From: Spirochaetaceae bacterium UBA6243
GTDB lineage: Bacteria; Spirochaetota; Spirochaetia; Treponematales; Rectinemataceae
Assembly (NCBI GenBank): GCA_002441395.1
Contig: DJVZ01000058.1
Span: 47,621-69,009 of the forward strand
Direction: 5' to 3'
DNA: 21,389 nt
The position numbers and the translations under genes were made by a program. The stretch's first letter is position 1. The number at the start of each line of letters is the position of its first letter. A model generated the notes under the pieces. It searched no databases. It was not told the DNA's origin and saw only the letters and a program-made list of their open reading frames with translations. This document shows, one piece after another, positions 8,063-15,490 of this stretch.

Positions 8063-8091
8063 ACTCAAATTGCAAAAGTGCTTTCTATAAT
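8063..8091 (+). promoter_or_regulatory. dctP operon promoter, activator-dependent type
   Basis: A perfect -10 box TATAAT lies at 8086-8091. The hexamer 17 bp upstream (8063-8068, ACTCAA) is a poor -35, as expected for a promoter needing an activator bound next to it; the direct repeats at 8027-8061 occupy that place. The predicted leader to the dctP ATG is about 58 nt and ends in an AAGGAGG ribosome site (8141-8147). Confidence 0.6.
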
Positions 8092-8155
8092 TTTAAGACT
8101 GCGGGTAATCTGCAGCCGATACACTACCTTTCAAAACCTTAAGGAGGTTGTACGT

Positions 8156-9133
8156 ATGAAAAAAATGCACAGAGCAGTCCTTGTCCTGCTGCTTATCCTT
8201 GCGCCAGCCATGCTGTTCGCCCAGGCAAAGCCGATCGTCTTAAGACTTGCGGAGACCCATCCCCAGGATTATCCGACGACCAGAGGTGACTATGAATTTG
8301 CGCGCCTTGTCAAGGAGCGTTCAAATGGCCGAATCATCATCGAAGTATACCCCGGTTCTCAGCTTGGAGAGGAAAAGGCCGTAATCGAGCAGGTGCAGTT
8401 CGGCGCCATCGACATTACCCGTGTATCGATCAGCCCGGTCGCCAGCTTCGTTCCGAAACTCAACGCATTCCAGATGCCGTACCTCTACAGGGATGCGGAC
8501 CATATGTGGAAAGTGCTGAAAGGGGACATCGGCAAAGAGCTTCTGGCGAGCCTCGAGCCATTCGGCTTTATCGGCCTCGGATGGTTTGACGGTGGTGCGA
8601 GAAGCTTCTACAACAGCAAAAAACCCATCTACAAGCCTTCCGATCTCAAAGGCATGAAGATCAGAGTCCAGGAAAGCGAGCTCATGATGGGTCTCGTGCA
8701 GTCTTTCGGCGCTGTCCCGACCCCAATGCCCTACGGCGAAGTATATTCTGGCCTTCAGACTGGCGTTATCGACGGTGCTGAAAACAATCCCCCCTCATAC
8801 TATTCTGCGAGTCACTATGAAGTCGCGAAATACTACACCCTCGACGAGCACACCATGGTGCCTGAAATCATCATCGGATCGAAGATTTCTCTTGGCAGGC
8901 TTTCGCAGGCGGATCAGGATTTGGTCAAGCAGGCTGCCTTCGATGCCATTGATTTCCAGCGCGCTGAGTGGGCGGCCTATGTACAGCTTTCGATGGATAA
9001 AGTCAAAGCTGCCGGTTGTACAATTATTCCCATACCGGACAAGACTGAGTGGATGAAGGCTGTGGACCCCATGTATAAGAAGCAGCCCAAGGAAATCCAG
9101 GACCTCGTCGCCCGCATTCGTGCGGTGAAGTGA
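8156..9133 (+). CDS. dctP: TRAP transporter substrate-binding protein DctP, probably hexuronate-binding
   Basis: A 325-residue periplasmic receptor of the DctP family. I chose the ATG at 8156 because it follows AAGGAGG and begins a proper signal peptide (MKKMHR then a hydrophobic core, cleavage after ...MLFA at residue 22); an in-frame ATG 78 bp upstream lies before the promoter -10 box and would bury the signal peptide. Family marks are R149 (GGARSFYN), R170 in GMKIRVQES, which in DctP proteins clamps the substrate carboxylate, and the PYGEVYSGLQTGVIDGAEN block (192-210). No lipobox cysteine. First gene of the operon with DctQ, DctM, fructuronate reductase and UxaC, so the ligand is most likely glucuronate and/or galacturonate. 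A hairpin after the gene probably lets it outproduce the membrane subunits. Confidence 0.92.
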   Translation: MKKMHRAVLVLLLILAPAMLFAQAKPIVLRLAETHPQDYPTTRGDYEFARLVKERSNGRIIIEVYPGSQLGEEKAVIEQVQFGAIDITRVSISPVASFVPKLNAFQMPYLYRDADHMWKVLKGDIGKELLASLEPFGFIGLGWFDGGARSFYNSKKPIYKPSDLKGMKIRVQESELMMGLVQSFGAVPTPMPYGEVYSGLQTGVIDGAENNPPSYYSASHYEVAKYYTLDEHTMVPEIIIGSKISLGRLSQADQDLVKQAAFDAIDFQRAEWAAYVQLSMDKVKAAGCTIIPIPDKTEWMKAVDPMYKKQPKEIQDLVARIRAVK

Positions 9134-9151
9134 GTCCTTTCCAATCATGCT

Positions 9152-9184
9152 AAGGCCGCGCGCGATACACTGCGCGGCCTTTTG
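9152..9184 (+). terminator. Intra-operon hairpin/attenuator between dctP and dctQ
   Basis: A perfect 10-bp GC-rich stem (9152-9161 AAGGCCGCGC with 9172-9181 GCGCGGCCTT, 10-nt loop) ends in a short run of four Ts. It starts 18 bp after the dctP stop. It is probably a leaky terminator or mRNA-stabilising structure keeping the binding protein more abundant than DctQM. Confidence 0.65.
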
Positions 9185-9253
9185 CATTCGATTTCGGCCT
9201 GTACTATCCTTCAAAATAAAGACTGCATTCTGCTCTGGCGTTTGAGGTGTGAT

Positions 9254-9799
9254 ATGAAGAAGTTTTTAGTTTCAGCGGTGACCCTGATTCACATCCTGCT
9301 CATCAATCTCTCCATGATTATGATTGTGGCCATGTTGCTGCTGGTGTTTGCGAATGTTGTGCTCCGCTATGTCTTCAACAGCGGCATTTACTGGTCGGAA
9401 GAAGTTGCCCTCGTTCTGGAAGTGTGGTTCATTTTCCTGTCGCTGGGGCTTGGAGTAAAACACCGACTGCATATTTCCATCAACATACTGAAGCGCGAAT
9501 CAGTGTCTGCCTGGCTCAATAAGGCGCTCGACCTGCTCTCCGACATAATATTCCTCATCGTCGGTTTTGTCATGATCGTCTACGGAGGCAAGCTGGTTCA
9601 GTTCACCATGCGGTCGATAATGCCCGCGACAAAGTGGCCGGCCGGCATTCTCTATCTGGTGCTTCCTATTGCTGGTTTTGTGGTCGTTGTCGAAGCGCTT
9701 TTTCATATTCTTGGATATAACATGTTCGATGAAAAAATTGATAAATACCTTTCCGGCAAAGGCGGAAAGATACGTGATATTTTCAGGAGCGAATCATGA
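9254..9799 (+). CDS. dctQ: TRAP transporter small membrane subunit DctQ
   Basis: A 181-residue inner-membrane protein with the four-helix pattern of DctQ: helices at about 5-35, 46-68, 87-112 and 120-150 of the chosen frame. The motif NVVLRYVFNSGIYWSEEV is the typical loop after helix 1 in the family. I place the start at the ATG at 9254, which follows a GAGG six bases upstream and gives a normal short cytoplasmic N-terminus (MKKF); an extension from a TTG at 9182 would begin inside the hairpin and lacks a ribosome site. It overlaps dctM by 4 bp (ATGA). With DctM it forms the sodium-driven importer for the acid captured by DctP. Confidence 0.9.
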   Translation: MKKFLVSAVTLIHILLINLSMIMIVAMLLLVFANVVLRYVFNSGIYWSEEVALVLEVWFIFLSLGLGVKHRLHISINILKRESVSAWLNKALDLLSDIIFLIVGFVMIVYGGKLVQFTMRSIMPATKWPAGILYLVLPIAGFVVVVEALFHILGYNMFDEKIDKYLSGKGGKIRDIFRSES

Positions 9800-11100
9800 C
9801 CGATCCTACTATTGCGACTATCATCCTCCTGGGTAGTTTTGTGCTGCTCATGATACTGCGGGTACCGATCACCTTTTCGCTCGCATGTGCGTCGATTGCC
9901 ACCGCGGCCTATTTGCATATTCCTCTTATGGCTATTGTCCAGCAAATGGTGCAGGGGGTTAAGTCTTTCTCTTTGCTCGCGATTCCCTTCTTTATCATTG
10001 CGGGTGAGATGATGGGGCGAGGAGGGATCGCGCTCAAACTGATCAATCTCGCGAATGTGCTTGTGGGAAGAATCCGCGGCGGACTTGCGATGGTCAATGT
10101 CGTTGAAAGCATGTTCTTTGGTGGCATTTCGGGTTCTGCGGTCGCTGACGTCGCTTCGACTGGCACCATCATGATCCCGCTCATGAAGCAAAAGGGCTAC
10201 GATGACGATTTCTCAGTCGCTATCACGGTGACAAGCGCGACGCAGGGAATCATCATACCGCCGAGCCACAATATGATCATTTATTCGGTGGCGGCGGGTG
10301 GTGTTTCAGTCGGACGGCTGTTCCTGGGAGGTTTCGTGCCGGGCGTGCTCCTTGGCATTTCTCTTATGATAATCGCTTATATCATTTCTGTGAAAAGAAA
10401 TTATCCCAAAGAGCGGAAATATACCTTTAAGGAAGGCGTAAAAATCTTTGGGGACGCGTTTTTGGGTCTCCTAACCGCGGTCATAATCATGGGCGGCGTC
10501 ATTTCCGGCATCTTTACCGCCACGGAGTCCGCGGCGGTCGCAGCCATCTATGCGTTCATCATTACCTTTTTTGTCTATCGGCAAATTCCGCTCAAGGAGT
10601 TCAAGGGCATCTTGTACAGTACACTCAAGACTCTGACGATGGTGATGACACTCATCGCGTCGGCGAGCGCATTTTCGTGGCTTATGGCGTATCTGCGGAT
10701 TCCCGCAAAAGTCACTGAGTTTCTCATTTCCATTACAGACAATAAGATATTGCTTTTGATGCTCATCAATGTGCTTTTGCTGGTTTTGGGAATGATTATG
10801 GATATGGCGCCGCTCATCCTCATTGTCACGCCGATTCTCTACCCCGTAGTGGTCGGGAAGCTCGGGCTTTCGCCAATACACTTTGGCATCATTCTCATGA
10901 TCAATCTCGCGATCGGGCTCTGCACGCCGCCTGTGGGGTCGGCTCTGTTCGTAGGGTGTGCCGTAGGCAAGGTCTCGATTGAAAAAGCTACGAAAGCGAT
11001 GGTACCATTCTACATCGTGATGGTTATTGTCCTGCTGCTCATCACGTATGTGCCGCAGATAACCATGTTTGTGCCAAATCTCGTCATGCCCGGAGGCTGA
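9796..11100 (+). CDS. dctM: TRAP transporter large permease DctM
   Basis: A 434-residue inner-membrane protein, the usual DctM length, with about 11-12 hydrophobic helices. Conserved motifs are present in order: SFSLLAIPFFIIAGEMM, GGISGSAVADVASTG, the pseudo-repeat GIFTATESAAVAAIYA, and GLCTPPVGSALFVG near the end. These belong to the two elevator-type transport halves. The start overlaps the dctQ stop. The family imports carboxylates by sodium symport; the hexuronate assignment comes from the downstream uxuB-type and uxaC genes and not from the protein itself. Confidence 0.94.
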   Translation: MTDPTIATIILLGSFVLLMILRVPITFSLACASIATAAYLHIPLMAIVQQMVQGVKSFSLLAIPFFIIAGEMMGRGGIALKLINLANVLVGRIRGGLAMVNVVESMFFGGISGSAVADVASTGTIMIPLMKQKGYDDDFSVAITVTSATQGIIIPPSHNMIIYSVAAGGVSVGRLFLGGFVPGVLLGISLMIIAYIISVKRNYPKERKYTFKEGVKIFGDAFLGLLTAVIIMGGVISGIFTATESAAVAAIYAFIITFFVYRQIPLKEFKGILYSTLKTLTMVMTLIASASAFSWLMAYLRIPAKVTEFLISITDNKILLLMLINVLLLVLGMIMDMAPLILIVTPILYPVVVGKLGLSPIHFGIILMINLAIGLCTPPVGSALFVGCAVGKVSIEKATKAMVPFYIVMVIVLLLITYVPQITMFVPNLVMPGG

Positions 11101-11176
11101 GGGCCCGGACAGAGCGGCACGCCGTGCGTTTCGATTGTCTGTTGAACCTTGATACAAAATTGTGAAGGAGTTTAAG

Positions 11177-12004
11177 ATGTCATTCGTTGAATCGCTCTTT
11201 AACGTGCAAGAGAGTGTCGTTGTGGTGACAGGAGGCGGCGGGGCCCTGCCTTCTTCGATTGCGGTCGCGTTTGCAAAAGCGGGCGCGAAAGTGGCGCTGT
11301 GGGGCCGTGGGACGCATCATCCCATGACCCGGGCTGCCGATCAGGTTAAAAAGCAGGCAGGTTTGCCGGCGGAAGACCCCAATGTGATAGGCGTCACTGT
11401 GGACACAGTTTCAAGTGCCGCATGTGAGGCAGCCTTTGATGAAACAGTGAAGTTGCTTGGCATGCCGGATATTCTTCTCAACGGCGTTGGTGGGAACATG
11501 GGCCGGAGCAGTTTTCTCGATTTCGATGAAAAAGTGTTTGAGGATGTGGTCCGGCTCAACCTCATGGCGGGGCTCATGGTGCCTTCGCGAGTCTTTGCAA
11601 AGCGCTGGATCGATGCGCGCGTAAAAGGTTCCATGATCAACATGACTTCAATGGCGAGCTATAAGGGCCTTTCGGCGGTGTGGGCATACGATGCGGCAAA
11701 GGCGGGTGTGCTCAATCTCACGCAAGCGCTTGCCAAGGAGCTTGCCCCTCACGGCATACGAGTGAACGCGGTAGCACCGGGCTTCTTTGTGGGGAATCAG
11801 AACCGCGCGCTGCTCTTTGATGAAAAGACGGGCAATCTCACCACCCGTGGCGAGGCGATTATCGCGCGTACGCCATTTGGCCGCTTTGGCGAGTATGAGG
11901 AACTTTGGGGCGCGGTGCTGTATCTGGCGAGCCCGAAAGCCGCAGGATTTGTGACGGGCGTCAGTATACCTGTCGATGGCGGATATCTGAGCGACAACAT
12001 CTGA
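11177..12004 (+). CDS. uxuB: SDR-type D-mannonate oxidoreductase (fructuronate reductase)
   Basis: A 275-residue short-chain dehydrogenase. The catalytic tetrad is N128, S158, Y171 and K175. The C-terminal half carries marks I associate with the short UxuB form (Bacillus YjmF-like): RVNAVAPGFF, QNRALL, LTTRGEAIIARTPFGRFGE and SIPVDGGYLS. The reaction would be D-fructuronate + NAD(P)H to D-mannonate. The ATG at 11177 is chosen because AAGGAG ends 6 nt before it. Two features are odd: the nucleotide loop TGGGGALPSS has A23 and P25 where glycines are usual, and strand beta-2 ends WGRG (R44) instead of an Asp, hinting at NADP(H) preference. It is followed by uxaC after 14 bp. The exact substrate is inferred from similarity plus context. 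Confidence 0.85.
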   Translation: MSFVESLFNVQESVVVVTGGGGALPSSIAVAFAKAGAKVALWGRGTHHPMTRAADQVKKQAGLPAEDPNVIGVTVDTVSSAACEAAFDETVKLLGMPDILLNGVGGNMGRSSFLDFDEKVFEDVVRLNLMAGLMVPSRVFAKRWIDARVKGSMINMTSMASYKGLSAVWAYDAAKAGVLNLTQALAKELAPHGIRVNAVAPGFFVGNQNRALLFDEKTGNLTTRGEAIIARTPFGRFGEYEELWGAVLYLASPKAAGFVTGVSIPVDGGYLSDNI

Positions 12005-12018
12005 TTCGGGGAGGTAAT

Positions 12019-13458
12019 ATGGCTCAATTTCTGGATGAGAATTTCCTGCTGAAAAACGAAACGGCGAAGCGGCTCTTCTTTCATGTGGCGAAAGATCTGC
12101 CGATCTTCGATTATCATTGCCATCTGTCCCCACAGGCGATCGCCGAAGATAAACCATTTGATGACATTGCTCGGATGTGGCTTGAAGGGGATCATTATAA
12201 ATGGCGCGTCATGAGGGCGAACGGTGAACCGGAGTCACTGTGCGGAGGCTCCGGCCCGTGGGACGAAAAGTTCGTCGCCTATGCCCGGTCTCTTTCAAAA
12301 GCCGCGGGGAACCCACTCCTTCAGTGGTCGCACTTGGAACTGCGGAGAATTTTTGGCATCAGTGAGGTGCTTACACCGCAGAATGCCCTCGAGATCAGGG
12401 GAAAAGCGAATCATGTGCTTGCGTCCGAGAGGATCAGCCCGCGTTCGCTTCTGGCGAAGTTCAACGTAAAAGTGCTGTGTACGACAGACGATCCGGTGGA
12501 TGATCTGCATTGGCATAAGGCTATTGCTGAAGAACAAAAGGCCGGCTCCGGGTTTCAGACGAAGGTGCTTCCTGCCTTCCGCCCGGACAAAGCATTGAAT
12601 GCAGGCGATATTGCGGCATGGAACAAGTATGTCGATGAGCTCGGCAAGGCTGCCGGCACCGAGATCGGTTCGTACGAAGCTCTGCTCGATGCGCTTGCAA
12701 AACGCCACAATTACTTTCATGCAATGGGCTGCAGGCTCTCGGACCATGCGCTCCTTGTGCCGCCGTATGCGCCAGCTTCGGAGACAGAGCTCGATATCAT
12801 CGTGAAAAAAGGTCGAAGGGGGGCGGAGCTCTCCCCTGTTGAACAAGAGAAACTCGCTACTGCGCTTTTATTGCATTTTGCCCGCCTCAATGCGCAAAAA
12901 GGCTGGACAATGCAGCTGCACATCGCGGCGCTCAGGAACGTAAATCCACGGCTGTTCAAGGCCTTCGGTCCGGATGTCGGGGGCGACAGCACTTCCGACG
13001 CTCCAATTATAGCTCCGCTTGCCAGTCTTCTCGGAGCTCTGGAGAATGAAGGCCACTTGCCGAAAACTATTCTCTATTCTCTCGACCCTTCGAAGCACAA
13101 TCCTCTGGCCGTGCTCGCGGCGAGTTTCGCGGGCACATCGCCTTTTGATAACGCTTCACAGGTGCCCGGCAAGGTTCAGCTTGGCGCCGCGTGGTGGTTC
13201 AACGATCAAAAGGATGGCATGGAACGCCATCTGAAGGAATATGCCGGGGTCGGGCTCATCGGCGTGTGGGTTGGGATGCTGACCGACTCCCGCTCCTTTA
13301 TGTCTTTCCCGAGGCACGAATATTTCAGGCGTTTGCTCTGCAATGCGGTGGGCGAATGGGTTGGGGCAGGCGAGTTGCCCGATGATCCGCTCTATACCGA
13401 CCAGCTTGTGCGTGGCATCTGCTGGGAGAACGCGGCTCACTATTTCGGCATGTTGTAA
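12019..13458 (+). CDS. uxaC: Glucuronate/galacturonate isomerase UxaC
   Basis: A 479-residue uronate isomerase, normal family length. It converts D-glucuronate to D-fructuronate and D-galacturonate to D-tagaturonate, the first cytoplasmic step after uptake. It has the amidohydrolase-like metal site motif FDYHCHLSP (H33, H35), the conserved QWSHLELRRIFG, a later MQLHIAALRN (usually MQLHIGALRN) and the C-terminal GMLTDSRSFMSFPRHEYFRR. The ATG at 12019 follows GGGGAGG; an in-frame upstream start would lie inside the preceding reductase gene. Last gene of the plus-strand operon. Together with UxaE and the SDR reductase it delivers both hexuronates as mannonate. Confidence 0.96.
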   Translation: MAQFLDENFLLKNETAKRLFFHVAKDLPIFDYHCHLSPQAIAEDKPFDDIARMWLEGDHYKWRVMRANGEPESLCGGSGPWDEKFVAYARSLSKAAGNPLLQWSHLELRRIFGISEVLTPQNALEIRGKANHVLASERISPRSLLAKFNVKVLCTTDDPVDDLHWHKAIAEEQKAGSGFQTKVLPAFRPDKALNAGDIAAWNKYVDELGKAAGTEIGSYEALLDALAKRHNYFHAMGCRLSDHALLVPPYAPASETELDIIVKKGRRGAELSPVEQEKLATALLLHFARLNAQKGWTMQLHIAALRNVNPRLFKAFGPDVGGDSTSDAPIIAPLASLLGALENEGHLPKTILYSLDPSKHNPLAVLAASFAGTSPFDNASQVPGKVQLGAAWWFNDQKDGMERHLKEYAGVGLIGVWVGMLTDSRSFMSFPRHEYFRRLLCNAVGEWVGAGELPDDPLYTDQLVRGICWENAAHYFGML

Positions 13459-13475
13459 ACAAAATCATTATAAAT

Positions 13476-13510
13476 AAAAAGAGCCTCGCAGTTGCAGCGC
13501 TGCGAGGCTC
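13476..13510 (-). terminator. Intrinsic terminator of the ugp operon
   Basis: A perfect 11-bp stem (GAGCCTCGCAG, 13481-13491, with CTGCGAGGCTC, 13500-13510) with an 8-nt loop. Read on the minus strand it is followed by five Ts (13480-13476), the classical arrangement, 25 bases after the ugpE stop. On the plus strand no T-run follows, so it may also stop uxaC transcripts, but less well. Confidence 0.85.
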
Positions 13511-13534
13511 GCCTCTTATGAGATGTGTGAAGAC

Positions 13535-14410
13535 CTATTTTTCCGTTTCCGTCATGCCCGCGATAAACTGCTTCTGCATGAGCACCACGACAATGACCGG
13601 CGGCAGCATCGCGAGCAGAGTTGTCGCCATCGCAATCTGCCATTCGATCTGGACGTCCGCGCCCGACATCATGCGGTTGATGCCGATGAGCAAGGTATAG
13701 AATTCAGGCTTTGTCGTGATCAGCAAGGGCCACAGGTATTGGTTCCATCCATATATGAACTGAATGACGAACATGGCGGCGATTGGCGTGCGGGTCATCG
13801 GCGCGAGAATGTAACGGAAAAACTGCATCGGCGTCGCGCCGTCGATCTGGGACGCTTCGGCAATTTCGCGTGGAATCGACATGAAGAATTGTCTGAAGAG
13901 GAATACCGCGGTTGCCGATACAATCATCGGCAAAATAAGGCCGGCGTAGGTATTAAGCAAGCCAAGGTCCGCGACGACCTTGTAGGTCGGCATGATACGC
14001 ACTTCGACCGGCAGCATGAGCGTAATGAAAATGCTCCAGAAGCAGAAGTTTCGAAGCGGAAACTTGAAGAAGACTATCGCAAAAGCCGCCATAAGCGAAA
14101 TCACAATTTTGCCTACAGAAATTCCGAGCGCCATGATGAGTGAATTCTTTAGCATAGTGAGCACAGGGGTGCCCATGTTCTGTGTGCCCTTAAAAAGCGC
14201 CTGGCGATAGTTCTCGATGAGATGGGGCCCGATGTTGAGCGGCATGGGCGCAGCCTGTATTTCAGCACTTGTATGCGAAGAAGCGGAGAAAATGAAATAA
14301 ATTGGAAATAGAATAATGACAATGCCAATCCACAGCATGATGTGTGGGAACATTCTTCGGATTGCTTTTGCGCGGTGAGCGGTTCTGTCGATTTTTTGTT
14401 GTTCTGTCAT
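13535..14410 (-). CDS. ugpE: Glycerol-3-phosphate ABC transporter permease UgpE
   Basis: A 291-residue permease of the MalG/UgpE family with six predicted membrane helices, starting at about residue 22. The ATPase-docking EAA loop is at about 182-205 (EIAEASQIDGATPMQFF...P). I take the ATG at 14410, preceded by GGGGAG at 8 nt; a longer in-frame reading would run far into the ugpA gene. It is 17 bp downstream of ugpA and last in the operon, with a terminator right after. With UgpA it forms the membrane channel for glycerol-3-phosphate or glycerophosphodiesters. The cognate ATPase is not encoded here. Confidence 0.9.
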   Translation of the reverse strand: MTEQQKIDRTAHRAKAIRRMFPHIMLWIGIVIILFPIYFIFSASSHTSAEIQAAPMPLNIGPHLIENYRQALFKGTQNMGTPVLTMLKNSLIMALGISVGKIVISLMAAFAIVFFKFPLRNFCFWSIFITLMLPVEVRIMPTYKVVADLGLLNTYAGLILPMIVSATAVFLFRQFFMSIPREIAEASQIDGATPMQFFRYILAPMTRTPIAAMFVIQFIYGWNQYLWPLLITTKPEFYTLLIGINRMMSGADVQIEWQIAMATTLLAMLPPVIVVVLMQKQFIAGMTETEK

Positions 14411-14427
14411 AGTATATGCTCCCCGCC

Positions 14428-15312
14428 TCAGTAGGTGACTCGCCGCTCGATGAAGCGGAACTGAAATACTGTCAGCATGATCACCAACAGCATAAGAATG
14501 ACTGACTGAGCCGCCGAGCTGCCGAGGTCCAGATTGATGACGCCATCGCGCCATACTTTATATACAAGAATGGCTGTAGACTTGCCGGGAGCTCCCTGTG
14601 TAATGGAGTGCACGATCGGGAAGGTTTCAAAAAACCCGTACACGAGATTCATGACGAGCAAGTAGAAAGTCGTGGGAGAGAGTAGCGGGAAGATGATTTT
14701 CCAAAATCGCGTTCCTGATTTTGCCCCATCTATTTCGGCGGCTTCAATCAGTGTCGCCGGCACGCTCTGCAGTCCGGCGAGGAAAAACACAAAATTATAT
14801 GCTAACTGCTTCCAGGTCGCCGCAAGGGTAAGCAGCAGGAAAGCCTGATTGAAATTTAAAAGATATTGCCAATCGACATGGAAAGTATGCTTGAGCACAT
14901 ACGCGATGACGCCGACATTCGGGTTGAACATGAAGAGCCAGATGACGCCCGCGACGAGGGTCGAAACGGCATATGGCCATATCAGCATGGTTTTATAAAA
15001 AGAAGCGAACCGGATTTTTTTGTTTGCCTGAATCGCGAGGAAAAGAGAGATTGCCATTGCACCGAGGGTGATGCACACGGCAAAAGCAGTAGATACCGAA
15101 AAGGACTGCCAGTAATCAGGATCCGCCAGGAGTTTCGAATAATTCTGAAACCCGACGAAGATCATTTTGCCGCCAAAGGGGTCCTGCAGATAGAAGGATT
15201 GCAGAACAGCCTGACCCGCTGGCCAGAAAAAGAAAACGAAGACGATGACCATTTGCGGCAAGACAAGCAGATAAGGGAGAATCGATGCCTTAAACTCATA
15301 TTGTTTGGACAT
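14428..15312 (-). CDS. ugpA: Glycerol-3-phosphate ABC transporter permease UgpA
   Basis: A 294-residue permease of the MalF/UgpA class with six predicted helices. Family marks are the N-terminal LPYLLVLPQ segment followed by SFYLQDPFGG and FVGFQNYSKLL, and the EAA loop at about 189-209 (IEAAEIDGAKSGTRFWKI.FP). The ATG at 15312 has AGGA about 8 nt upstream. It has its own likely promoter (15339-15367) downstream of the terminator-like hairpin that follows ugpB, so it may be transcribed partly independently of the binding protein. Confidence 0.92.
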   Translation of the reverse strand: MSKQYEFKASILPYLLVLPQMVIVFVFFFWPAGQAVLQSFYLQDPFGGKMIFVGFQNYSKLLADPDYWQSFSVSTAFAVCITLGAMAISLFLAIQANKKIRFASFYKTMLIWPYAVSTLVAGVIWLFMFNPNVGVIAYVLKHTFHVDWQYLLNFNQAFLLLTLAATWKQLAYNFVFFLAGLQSVPATLIEAAEIDGAKSGTRFWKIIFPLLSPTTFYLLVMNLVYGFFETFPIVHSITQGAPGKSTAILVYKVWRDGVINLDLGSSAAQSVILMLLVIMLTVFQFRFIERRVTY

Positions 15313-15338
15313 AGCATTTCCTGCAAAAAAGTTGAATT

Positions 15339-15367
15339 ATTATATACACTCACAAATCAATTGTACA
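15339..15367 (-). promoter_or_regulatory. Candidate internal promoter for ugpA-ugpE
   Basis: On the minus strand TGTACA (15367-15362) and a perfect TATAAT (15344-15339) are 17 bp apart. They lie just downstream of the ugpB terminator and would start a transcript about 20 nt before the ugpA ATG. Confidence 0.5.
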
Positions 15368-15397
15368 GTTAAAGGTCATTCTTACATCTCAACGCTT

Positions 15398-15424
15398 AAA
15401 AAAGGCCGCCGGTTGGCAGCCTTT
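15398..15424 (-). terminator. Terminator-like hairpin between ugpB and ugpA
   Basis: On the minus strand the arms AAAGGCTGCC (15424-15415) and GGCGGCCTTT (15410-15401) pair over 10 bp with one G-U wobble around a 4-nt loop, ending in six Ts (15403-15398). It is a good intrinsic terminator or attenuator, limiting read-through from ugpB into ugpA. Confidence 0.75.
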
Positions 15425-15452
15425 TCATTATCTGAATTGCTGAGAATTTGGC

Positions 15453-15483
15453 ATTTTCGCCCACACAAAGTGCGGGCGAAAAT
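15453..15483 (-). terminator. Stem-loop directly after ugpB
   Basis: ATTTTCGCCC (15453-15462) and GGGCGAAAAT (15474-15483) pair perfectly, and after one mismatch CAC/GTG extend the stem to a 3-nt loop. It begins 7 bases after the ugpB stop. No T-run follows on the minus strand beyond the stem itself, so it may protect the 3' end of a processed ugpB mRNA. Confidence 0.55.
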
Positions 15484-15490
15484 AGCGTCT

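Noticed and set aside
8078..8155. Upstream in-frame extension of dctP by 26 residues.
   Set aside because: It would start before the -10 box and bury the signal peptide; the ATG at 8156 has an AAGGAGG site.
9182..9253. TTG-initiated extension of dctQ.
   Set aside because: It begins in the hairpin after dctP and has no ribosome site; the ATG at 9254 gives a normal DctQ N-terminus.
11101..11176. Imperfect nested inverted repeat (ACAGA...TCTGT around GCACGCCGTGC) between dctM and the SDR gene.
   Set aside because: The outer arms are only 5 bp with a bulky interior and no T-run follows; not strong enough to call a terminator.
14411..14554. 48-residue upstream extension of ugpE.
   Set aside because: It overlaps the end of ugpA and is rich in His/Arg without family similarity; the ATG at 14410 has a GGGGAG site.
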